A stretch of 6,687 bases of DNA from Candidatus Pacebacteria bacterium CG10_big_fil_rev_8_21_14_0_10_44_11 (lineage in GTDB: Bacteria > Patescibacteriota > Microgenomatia > UBA1400 > PJMF01). The DNA lies in assembly GCA_002772705.1 (NCBI GenBank), contig PFDH01000062.1, forward strand, positions 195-6,881. The letters run 5' to 3'. This document shows positions 1-5,870 of the stretch, one piece after another. Each line of letters begins with the position of its first letter. Position 1 is the stretch's first letter. The translations under genes and the position numbers were made by a program. The notes beneath the pieces are model-generated. The model made no database searches, was not told the DNA's origin, and saw only the letters and a list, made by a program, of their open reading frames with translations.

Positions 1-381
1 TAGATAAACTAGTCCTAGGTGCTTTTCACAGCCCTTCGGCCATATTTTATCTGGAGTATATGAATCTGGGTTTTCCGTGCGGTTCTTATAATTTTCCTCA
101 CAAACCCAGTGCAAGTTCGACTCAACGGGACTGGGTAGATACTCGCTCCACTCTGATTCGTGTGTGTAGTGGGGATCTACAGCTCGAACTTTAAGACCAG
201 TCTCCTCAAAAAATTCGCGCTCCGCAGCTTTATGTGGCAGTTCATTTTCATCAATATGTCCTCCCGGACAAAACCACATGTTAAGTTTTCTGTGATGAAT
301 AAGAAGAGTTTTACCTTCATGGATGAGCATGCCTGCGGCGGTATAGCAGATTTTGGCGGGGATGTTTTGGAGATGTGACAT
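1..381 (-). CDS. Nudix hydrolase, N-terminal part (runs off left edge)
   Basis: An open minus-strand frame of 127 codons starts at ATG 381 and continues past the window edge, so the C-terminus is missing. A full Nudix box is visible at about residues 41-63: GGHIDENE followed by REFFEETGL, matching G-x5-E-x7-R-E-U-x-E-E-x-G-U. The REFFEE glutamates would bind the catalytic Mg2+. Nudix enzymes cleave nucleoside diphosphates linked to another group; the substrate cannot be read from this fragment. The start is chosen because an in-frame stop lies about 57 nt upstream with no other ATG between. No Shine-Dalgarno is seen; a TACAAT-like -10 (393-388) lies so close that a leaderless message is possible. 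It is divergent from the Tat-signal gene, with 29 bp between them. The family call is firm, the specific function unknown. Confidence 0.9.
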   Translation of the reverse strand, partial: MSHLQNIPAKICYTAAGMLIHEGKTLLIHHRKLNMWFCPGGHIDENELPHKAAEREFFEETGLKVRAVDPHYTHESEWSEYLPSPVESNLHWVCEENYKNRTENPDSYTPDKIWPKGCEKHLGLVYL

Positions 382-410
382 GAAGGCATTGTATAGGATA
401 AGATGACTAC
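382..410. promoter_or_regulatory. Short divergent intergenic region, probable overlapping promoters
   Basis: Only 29 bp separate the start codons of the divergent Nudix and Tat-signal genes. On the minus strand TACAAT (393-388) could be a -10 for the Nudix gene. On the plus strand TATAGGAT (392-399) could be a -10 for the 411 gene, or its AGGA a distant ribosome site (12 nt from the ATG). Neither direction has a clear -35 or a well-spaced Shine-Dalgarno. If these are the promoters, both messages would be leaderless or nearly so, and the two -10 elements would overlap and compete. This is inference from spacing only. Confidence 0.3.
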
Positions 411-2198
411 ATGAATGAAATAGCGACTAGGAAACAAGAAACAGGCAACTCCCCATCAAGAGAAAAGAAAACTTATTTGAACAGAAGATCATTTCTCCGA
501 TTAATGCTTGGGTGTGGAGGGGCAGCGGCGGCCGTAGTCGCTGAAAATAAACTTGGTGTTCTATCAAGAGTATTTAATTTCTTTGCAGGTCGAGCTGGTG
601 CCAGAGAGCTAAAGGTCTTAAGAGGAAAAAACATAATTTCAAGAGAGGCCTCAGACGCTATTTTCCGGTCTCTACTAAGCGGAGAATTTGATAAAGAAGT
701 CTTAAATGAACAAACATTTTTTGAAATGTGTAGCCGAATATCTGGCTTAGTAAGCATTTATTATCCTGGAATTGGCTCTTTTGAGAAGTATTTTACTAAT
801 TTCATTTCAGAGATGATCGCAACGGCAAGAGAACTTGAAATAGGGCTTCCGCAGGTCTTAATCAGCTTTATTACAAGCGCAAGAAATATTGGCAATGAGG
901 GCTATAACAGTGATGTAGCAGTCGAAATAATGATTAAACAGGTTCAACAGCAAATCGAAGGTCTTCCCGCTGAAAAAAGAGATGCTGAGTTGATAAATCT
1001 TTGGAATATGGGATCCCCATTAGTAAACTCTGCAAAAGATGGAGAAATGAAGGTGCTTGATATTCCACGCGTAATGGGCCCACGTACTTTTGGCATTCAC
1101 GACATGGAATCCCTGATGATCGCACGCTCTCTGCTTAATAACAGCGAAAGCGACATGGTTCGTAGAGTTTTACAAGAACATAACCTTCTTGAAACCTCAC
1201 AGATGGTGGATGCAGCTTACGAAGGACTTGAAAGCATTAGGAGCAGAACCAGGCAAGTAATTGATGAAATATTTGAACCTGCAAGAAGTTCTTCAAACGA
1301 GATAAAACAATTACTTGGCATAATTTCAGATCCAGCATTTATTCGAGAAATTCTTTCAGATAAATCAAATGCCAACCATCTTGATGCTTGGCAACTAACA
1401 CACACTACCCAAGCTTGGTATCTACTTGTAGATTCTGGTGCCGTTGAACTAGCCGATGTTACTGAGGAACAACAAAATGATATCATTTCCCAAATTACCG
1501 AGACCGCTACATTATCTGCCGATGGCCATCAACAATTTTTGTCTTCCCAAATCTCAAATCCAAAACTAAATAACGCGTTGCTAAATAGAATTGACGAAGC
1601 GAGTGGTAAAGTAGCTGAACTTCTCTCCTTAGCTTCTAAGCTTAATGAGCATTCCGAAATATACCTGAGTCTATCCCAACAATTAGATCGAAAGTTAATC
1701 CCCCTAGAACGAGATCCTCATTTTCAACTTATAGCTGGAGTCTCGTACATTTCTTACTTACATAAACTCAGTGGTGAACACTCACAAATATCATTGACAG
1801 ATGATTCGGTGTCCCTTGGGACAATGGTGTATTCACAGCTATTGTTCGGAGGACAAAGAGAAATTGGACCTCTGCTTGTGCTAACCGAGAGACTCTGTCC
1901 ATGCTGGGCCGACTTGCCTTATATAACAGCGATGGAAATCTCTGAATTTATTGACACCTTGGGCATAGATGATTCACTAAGTTTCAAATCAACGATGCTT
2001 GATGACCCTGCTAAGGCACTACAAATTCTTAGAAATTTAGCAGGTTCATCTAAAGTTAGGACGGAATCAAAAGGAAAGATTTCAATTACAGACCCTCATA
2101 TGTTCGAAAAAGCCTGGATAGATTCTCCTGGATTAAGAACCACTATTGAGAATCTTGAAGCAATATATCCTGCATTGCGGAGGAGTGTGCCAGACTGA
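411..2198 (+). CDS. Large Tat-signal protein of unknown function
   Basis: 595 residues. The N-terminus carries a twin-arginine export signal: a polar, basic stretch (1-24), then NRRSFLR (24-30), close to the S/T-R-R-x-F-L-K consensus, then a hydrophobic Ala/Val-rich segment to about residue 44. An A-G-A at 62-64 is a possible signal-peptidase site. The protein is therefore probably exported folded through the Tat system, or kept as an N-terminal anchor. The rest is mostly helix-forming, rich in Leu, Ser, Glu and Ile, with no long membrane segment. I recognise no domain. A C-P-C-W motif at 496-499 is the only cysteine pair that stands out; it resembles a metal or redox site but is unsupported by other motifs. 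The gene stands alone on the plus strand, convergent with the tyrosine operon 71 bp away. Ribosome-site support for the start is weak, but the Tat motif close behind supports it. Confidence 0.85.
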   Translation: MNEIATRKQETGNSPSREKKTYLNRRSFLRLMLGCGGAAAAVVAENKLGVLSRVFNFFAGRAGARELKVLRGKNIISREASDAIFRSLLSGEFDKEVLNEQTFFEMCSRISGLVSIYYPGIGSFEKYFTNFISEMIATARELEIGLPQVLISFITSARNIGNEGYNSDVAVEIMIKQVQQQIEGLPAEKRDAELINLWNMGSPLVNSAKDGEMKVLDIPRVMGPRTFGIHDMESLMIARSLLNNSESDMVRRVLQEHNLLETSQMVDAAYEGLESIRSRTRQVIDEIFEPARSSSNEIKQLLGIISDPAFIREILSDKSNANHLDAWQLTHTTQAWYLLVDSGAVELADVTEEQQNDIISQITETATLSADGHQQFLSSQISNPKLNNALLNRIDEASGKVAELLSLASKLNEHSEIYLSLSQQLDRKLIPLERDPHFQLIAGVSYISYLHKLSGEHSQISLTDDSVSLGTMVYSQLLFGGQREIGPLLVLTERLCPCWADLPYITAMEISEFIDTLGIDDSLSFKSTMLDDPAKALQILRNLAGSSKVRTESKGKISITDPHMFEKAWIDSPGLRTTIENLEAIYPALRRSVPD

Positions 2199-2269
2199 TT
2201 TATCTTACAACAAACTCATCTGCACCCCAGAGTTCTGCCGCGGGGTAAAGTCTGAAATTGAGTGCCAAA

Positions 2270-3094
2270 CTAATCTAGAGTCGTGAGATCATTTAGAAAC
2301 TGATCTAGCAAATCCAGCGAGGGAGCCCTGCTCAAATCCAGTGTTCTCGCAAGTGTTCTTCCTAACATAGAAAGATGATTGTTTAACTGACGATTTTGGC
2401 GGGCGAGTGTTTCAACGGGTATTGGTCGTCCAATGGTCAGGTCCTCAGTCCCAATGTATGGGGGTACAAATTCCTGTTTTCCTTTCCATTCTTTGCAACT
2501 TAATCCTTCGGGCGCATACAGAAAACTCATTCCTGTAACTTTATTTTTAACCTGAGAGTCAAAAGTTGTCTCATCTCTAACACCTGACCTCCTTGCCTTC
2601 CATCCACCTTTAACACCACATCCAAGTTGTTTGTGAGCCAACTCTATATCAGCCAATTCTCTTTTTGGGTAAACCGGCGCATTCGATTCAAAACCAAATG
2701 TAGAATGTCCGGTCGCTATAGCAACTTCGAATTGATCATTGCTCAACCCCAGCTGTTTCAAGACCGTAGACGCCCAAAATACAACATCCGCGGCGATATC
2801 TGGTAGCTTCGCCTTATCTTCCGGATCATTCAGGACAGACAAGGAATGAATATCCGCAACTAAAACATGCGCGAAACCACCCAACTGCCTTCTGCTCTGA
2901 GCTAAAAGACAAAGCATTGCCAAAGACGAAACTCCCAGGCCATCAGACAGCCTTCCTTTGCTTGCCATTCCCAATCCCATGAAAATATTTCTGCCGCTGG
3001 ATGACTTGGCAATATCAGCAGTCGCTACTCCTTCGTTCTTCCTCACAATTTCGTTAAGAACTTCTGGCACAGTTCGTTCATTGTTTTCACTCAT
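2270..3094 (-). CDS. Class I aminoacyl-tRNA synthetase-like protein (diverged TyrRS-type catalytic domain), function unknown
   Basis: 274 residues, last gene of the T-box operon, starting 20 bp after the TyrRS stop with only a weak purine-rich ribosome site. By eye it follows the order of the TyrRS catalytic core. IFMGLGMAS (37-45) and RLSDG (48-52) stand where TyrRS has its first strand and HIGH-like HIAQG. HVLVADIHS (76-84) matches ILIADWHA. A helix ending in LKQLGL (112-117) plus FEVAIAT (122-128) matches the ATGM...VEFVWAS stretch. FLYAPEG (191-197) matches ILYPCMQ, and YIGTED (213-218) matches QLGMDQ. There is no KMSKS and no C-terminal anticodon-binding domain; the tail (224-274) looks helical. 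A basic stretch at 162-173 could contact RNA. Key HIGH and tyrosine-binding residues are altered, so ordinary charging of tRNA is unlikely. Cyclodipeptide synthases have the same fold and also lack KMSKS, which makes use of aminoacyl-tRNA one option; I cannot match their catalytic motif confidently. A fold-level call only. Confidence 0.55.
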   Translation of the reverse strand: MSENNERTVPEVLNEIVRKNEGVATADIAKSSSGRNIFMGLGMASKGRLSDGLGVSSLAMLCLLAQSRRQLGGFAHVLVADIHSLSVLNDPEDKAKLPDIAADVVFWASTVLKQLGLSNDQFEVAIATGHSTFGFESNAPVYPKRELADIELAHKQLGCGVKGGWKARRSGVRDETTFDSQVKNKVTGMSFLYAPEGLSCKEWKGKQEFVPPYIGTEDLTIGRPIPVETLARQNRQLNNHLSMLGRTLARTLDLSRAPSLDLLDQFLNDLTTLD

Positions 3095-3114
3095 ATTTTC
3101 TTTCTTTAGACTTT

Positions 3115-4209
3115 TTATCTAGATATTTTTAACTCTCTTACCTTTTTCAGTAGTTTCTTTGCATGACTGTCTGTTCGAAAATGTTCTCTCACTGGCTCTA
3201 ATAATTCATTGAGCTCTCGTGCCACCGCCACCTTTAGATCAGCTGGGTGAAGTTTTGACGAACCAAATGATGTCTGCAAATCTTCAAAGGATGAAAACTT
3301 CAGTGTTCCACCAAACTCTTTTTTTCGTTTAACTATCAGCTCTGACTTTTTCTCAAACAAAATATGCTTGCAGTAATCCAAAATTGGATTTTCTTCAACA
3401 ACTCCAGCCGGACACCAAGCGTCTAATATCTTTTTTTCCACATCTTCTTTACTATCCGTCATGAAAATTGCTGTGTTAGGTTTCGACTTCGACATTTTCC
3501 TCTCAATAGATTTTTCAGCTGGTGATTTCGAGCTGGAGATCGGATTCTGCAATCCCATTAGCATGTGATGACTAACTACTACGGGCTTCCAAAAACCGAT
3601 TTTTTCTCCTACTTCACGAGCAAGCATGTTCACTTTTCGCTGATCCATTCCGAGCTGAGTAATTTGAGCTCCAAGAATAAAAATGTCAGCCGCCTGCATA
3701 CATGGGTAAAGTATCTGGGCTGCAGATAGCTGCATACTCTCTTTTCTCCCCATTATCTGAGCACACCTGACTACCCTCTTAATGGAATTTTCTCTCGAAA
3801 TTTTTAAGACAAGTTTCCAGTACTCATGGTCTTTAACCAAGTCGCTTGCCCAAACAAATTCAACATTTTCTAAGTCCATTCCTGTCGCCCTCCAAACTTC
3901 TACAAAGTACTTTCCGACAAGTTGAATTGCGTCTAGATCACCATTCATTTTATTATTTGCCCATGCATGCCAGTCTGCGATAAGGATCTTGAACTTCACC
4001 CCAGCCGAAATCATTTTGTTAACATTAATTGTTCTGAGAATTCCTTGAGCGATGTGCATTTGACCAGAAGGCTCAAACCCATCGTAGGCAATGATTTTTT
4101 CTCCCGAATCAATAAGTCTAGTCAAATCTTCCAAGCCAGTTATTTCTTCTCCAACGCTTAAAATTTTTGACAACCTATCATTGTTGGTAAGTGTATCTAC
4201 GGTTTTCAT
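3115..4209 (-). CDS. tyrS: Tyrosyl-tRNA synthetase, archaeal/eukaryotic (plant-like) type
   Basis: 364 residues. It attaches tyrosine to tRNA-Tyr using ATP. Motifs in order: AYDGFEPSG (41-49), HIGH variant HIAQG (52-56), IADWHAWANNK (77-87), ILYPCMQAAD (166-175), LGMDQRKVNMLARE (186-199), KMSKSKP (238-244), then the C-terminal domain with CPAGVVE (266-272) and HPADLK (321-326). Y42, Y168, Q172, D175 and Q190 correspond to the tyrosine-binding Y32, Y151, Q155, D158 and Q173 of the Methanocaldococcus jannaschii enzyme, so the substrate should be tyrosine. D324 matches its D286, which reads G34. There is no bacterial S4 tail, and the length fits the archaeal/eukaryotic class. The wording of the motifs is closest to plant cytosolic enzymes as I recall them. 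The start is supported by GGAGG (4220-4216), 6 nt upstream, and the ATG overlaps the aminotransferase stop in ATGA, suggesting coupled translation. Its partner tRNA is encoded in the same operon. Confidence 0.95.
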   Translation of the reverse strand: MKTVDTLTNNDRLSKILSVGEEITGLEDLTRLIDSGEKIIAYDGFEPSGQMHIAQGILRTINVNKMISAGVKFKILIADWHAWANNKMNGDLDAIQLVGKYFVEVWRATGMDLENVEFVWASDLVKDHEYWKLVLKISRENSIKRVVRCAQIMGRKESMQLSAAQILYPCMQAADIFILGAQITQLGMDQRKVNMLAREVGEKIGFWKPVVVSHHMLMGLQNPISSSKSPAEKSIERKMSKSKPNTAIFMTDSKEDVEKKILDAWCPAGVVEENPILDYCKHILFEKKSELIVKRKKEFGGTLKFSSFEDLQTSFGSSKLHPADLKVAVARELNELLEPVREHFRTDSHAKKLLKKVRELKISR

Positions 4210-5330
4210 ACCGATCCTCCTATTTCTTTTAAAACTTTTATTAACTTTTTGTTTTCACCTTGGGTTCGAACCGCAATTCTGACCAATCCCATTCCAGAAA
4301 TTCCCGCAACGTCATCCATATTTGTCGCTAACACCTTTCTCTTCATAAGCTCTTCAAATAACTTAATTTTTGGTTTTGAATTTAGTAACAACAAATTTGT
4401 TTTCGAGTTACTTGCTAATGAAATAGCAGGTATTTTTCTTATTTCTTTTTCAAGCCAGAGACGCTGCTGTAGAAAACCATCTCCATCTGGAATCTGGATA
4501 CTCTGATCAACTAATGAGCGCATTAGTCTCTCCATTAAAAATAAGGTTATGGCCGGAGATGAGAATGGCAGTCTCCAAGTCCTAATCACTTCAGATATTT
4601 CAGGAGAAGAAATCGCAAACCCCAATCTAAGCCCTGGTAAGCCATAAGTCTTGGAAAATCCAGACAATACGATTACATTTTCATGGTTAAAAACTAACTT
4701 GGCAGACTCTCTCAACTCTTTGGTAAAACCGTTTAGGACTTTATCGAGAATTATGATTTTTCCTGAGCTAATAACTTTCTTGAGTACTTTGTTAGGAATA
4801 TTGACTCCAGTAGGATTATTTGGACTAGCGAGCCATACAACTTTGACACTCTTTCTACGTACATTTTTTAGTAAATTGGTAATAGCTTCTGGGGTCCACT
4901 CGAACTTACTATCTGAAGAAAGCATGACTTGTCGCACGACTGCGCCAGCTTTCATACTTGCCTCAGTAAATCTAAAAAAGGAAGGAGCAATGGTTACGAC
5001 TTCATCCCCAGGTTCTAAAAACAGCTGGGCCAAAATATCAATTAATTCGTCACTGCCATTCCCGATGGCTACATGCTCTGGTCGTATTTGTAGCCACTCA
5101 GCTAGTAGTTCTTGCTGATCGAACCTCGAAGAATTTGGGTAGTGAATAACAGAACTAATCGGCATTTCTTTCATCCAATCCTGGACCTTGTCTTGGAACC
5201 AACAAATTCCCTCTGTTAAATCAAAGCGCAAAAAATCCTCAGGGTTATGGACCTGATGTGTGTAATCACCACCACGAGAGTCAAGCCAGCGCCTAACATT
5301 AGTGCTTATCGGTAATTTACTGTTTTTCAT
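4206..5330 (-). CDS. PLP-dependent class I/II aminotransferase, HisC-like
   Basis: 374 residues from ATG 5330. Fold-type I aminotransferase that moves an amino group between an amino acid and a 2-oxo acid using pyridoxal phosphate. Motifs: HYPNSS (63-68), GNGSDE (90-95, cofactor binding), SPNNPTG (169-175), D196 (pairs with the pyridine nitrogen), SGFSKTYGLPGLRLG (223-237) with Schiff-base lysine K227 and phosphate-binding R235, and VRIAVRT (350-356) with carboxylate-binding R351. The pattern is that of histidinol-phosphate/aromatic aminotransferases, which in some bacteria make tyrosine from 4-hydroxyphenylpyruvate. In a tyrosine-specific T-box operon that is the likeliest reaction, but a tyrosine-like substrate or product is possible. 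The frame is open further upstream to a GTG at 5423, but that lies inside the tRNA gene; GAGG (5339-5336), 5 nt before ATG 5330, decides the start. Its stop overlaps the tyrS start by 4 nt. Confidence 0.9.
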   Translation of the reverse strand: MKNSKLPISTNVRRWLDSRGGDYTHQVHNPEDFLRFDLTEGICWFQDKVQDWMKEMPISSVIHYPNSSRFDQQELLAEWLQIRPEHVAIGNGSDELIDILAQLFLEPGDEVVTIAPSFFRFTEASMKAGAVVRQVMLSSDSKFEWTPEAITNLLKNVRRKSVKVVWLASPNNPTGVNIPNKVLKKVISSGKIIILDKVLNGFTKELRESAKLVFNHENVIVLSGFSKTYGLPGLRLGFAISSPEISEVIRTWRLPFSSPAITLFLMERLMRSLVDQSIQIPDGDGFLQQRLWLEKEIRKIPAISLASNSKTNLLLLNSKPKIKLFEELMKRKVLATNMDDVAGISGMGLVRIAVRTQGENKKLIKVLKEIGGSV

Positions 5331-5353
5331 ACTTTCCTCATCTACCTCTACAG

Positions 5354-5425
5354 TCCGTGGGGCTGGAGTCGAACCAACTTGAAACAGTTTTACAGACTGC
5401 TGCATGACCGTTCTGCCACCCACGG
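5354..5425 (-). tRNA. tRNA-Tyr (anticodon GUA) with C1-G72 and short variable loop
   Basis: A 72-nt cloverleaf. The acceptor pairs CCGTGGG with CCCACGG and the discriminator is A; CCA is not encoded. The D arm is GCA/TGC with a GG in its loop. The anticodon stem GCAGT/ACTGT (one G-U) encloses CTGTAAA, giving anticodon GTA. The variable loop is TTCAA (5 nt). The T arm is GTTGG/CCAGC around TTCGACT. C1-G72, A73 and a short variable loop are archaeal/eukaryotic tRNA-Tyr traits; ordinary bacterial tRNA-Tyr has G1-C72 and a long variable arm. It should be recognised by the tyrS product of this operon and not well by a bacterial TyrRS. The gene starts 25 nt after the U tract of the T-box terminator and ends 23 nt before the aminotransferase start, so it must be cut from a common transcript, probably by RNase P and a 3' endonuclease, with CCA added later. 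Confidence 0.93.
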
Positions 5426-5450
5426 GCGCTCATATTTTGGTGCGAGGAAC

Positions 5451-5495
5451 AAAAAAGCCCTCGCACACACGTCGCAATGACGCATATGCAAGGGC
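5451..5495 (-). terminator. Intrinsic terminator of the T-box leader
   Basis: On the minus strand 5495-5479 pairs with 5473-5457 in an unbroken 17-bp stem (including several G-U pairs) around the loop ATTGC, followed by six U residues (5456-5451). The left arm shares 5495-5488 with the antiterminator, so the two structures cannot form together. The tRNA-Tyr gene begins 25 nt beyond the U tract. Confidence 0.93.
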
Positions 5496-5537
5496 GAATT
5501 ACCGCTGTACCACCTTGCTTCGTTACCCACCTGATAC

Positions 5538-5560
5538 AAAAAATCCGACATAATGTCGGA
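5538..5560 (-). other. T-box Stem III hairpin followed by a U tract
   Basis: On the minus strand TCCGACA (5560-5554) pairs with TGTCGGA (5550-5544) around a 3-nt loop, and is followed directly by six U residues (5543-5538). Position before the antiterminator fits the T-box Stem III. The U tract gives it the form of a short intrinsic terminator as well, about 45 nt before the main one. Whether it terminates cannot be decided by eye. Confidence 0.6.
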
Positions 5561-5818
5561 CTTGAAACAATCAGAGGGGTAACCTCAATTTTCAAGCACT
5601 CCGTTTCTAAAATGACATGCTCTAACGCTATATACGGGCGTCCCCGTCCATCGCTACTATCTTGTTTACGGCAAGAATTGGTTCAGGAAGCTCAAAAAAG
5701 GTAATTCGATTTATTAGACTTGATAAGCTTTCACCAACCGCTTATTCTCTGTTTTCCATCTAACAAAACTACTTTTCTTTTCGTCTTTGCTTTTATTAAC
5801 TTGTTAAAGAGGCTGTTG

Positions 5819-5846
5819 ATTTTAAACTAAAAAAAACTTTTGTCAA
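5819..5846 (-). promoter_or_regulatory. Sigma70-like promoter of the T-box/tRNA-Tyr/tyrS operon
   Basis: Minus-strand TTGACA (5846-5841) is a perfect -35 box, followed after 16 nt by TAAAAT (5824-5819), one base from TATAAT. Transcription would start near 5812, about 15-20 nt before Stem I of the T-box. The spacer is T-rich. The likely end of the insertion sequence lies only about 25 bp upstream of the -35. Confidence 0.75.
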
Positions 5847-5870
5847 CTAAAGCAAGCTCATCTGTTAGCG

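Larger units (their letters stand above)
5451..5795 (-). promoter_or_regulatory. T-box riboswitch, tyrosine-specific
   Basis: Transcribed on the minus strand. The leader terminates early unless an uncharged tRNA binds it. Stem I begins near 5795; the 5' side of its specifier loop has AGTA (5773-5770). Above it TTAGA (5763-5759) pairs with TCTAA (5718-5714). The distal stem ATAAGC/GCTTAT (5745-5740, 5728-5723) carries the typical loop GGTTGGTGAAA, which contacts the tRNA elbow. The specifier codon is UAC (5703-5701) after GAAT, matching anticodon GUA. A second domain includes the hairpin ACGGG-GACG-CCCGT (5647-5634). Further hairpins follow at 5596-5561 and 5560-5544. The T-box motif GGTGGTACAGCG (5514-5503) differs from consensus by one base. 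Its bulge UGGU (5512-5509) pairs with ACCA of a charged-end-free tRNA with A73. Antiterminator GCAAGG/CCTTGC (5518-5513, 5493-5488) excludes the terminator. It controls the tRNA and three downstream genes. Confidence 0.92.

Noticed and set aside
177..437. 86-codon minus-strand frame over the Nudix region
   Set aside because: It overlaps the Nudix gene in another frame; the Nudix box in the true frame is complete.
443..560. Lipoprotein signal at MLGC (residue 35) of the Tat-signal protein
   Set aside because: The cysteine lies only about nine residues after the twin arginine, before the main hydrophobic stretch, and the -3 residue is Met.
2224..2246. ACCCC/GGGGT hairpin between the convergent genes as a terminator
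   Set aside because: The stem is short with a large interior and has no U tract in either direction.
5382..5400. Suppressor or expanded-code tRNA
   Set aside because: The anticodon is GTA, which reads normal Tyr codons, and the TyrRS pocket residues are those for tyrosine; nothing shows stop-codon reading.
5331..5423. N-terminal extension of the aminotransferase from GTG 5423 (31 more codons)
   Set aside because: It would translate most of the tRNA-Tyr gene. ATG 5330 has its own Shine-Dalgarno, and the extension lacks family similarity.
5338..5595. 85-codon minus-strand frame over the leader and tRNA
   Set aside because: It covers the T-box antiterminator, terminator and tRNA; the structured RNA explains the sequence.
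5477..5704. 75-codon plus-strand frame in the leader region
   Set aside because: It is antisense to the T-box elements with no ribosome site; a chance frame.
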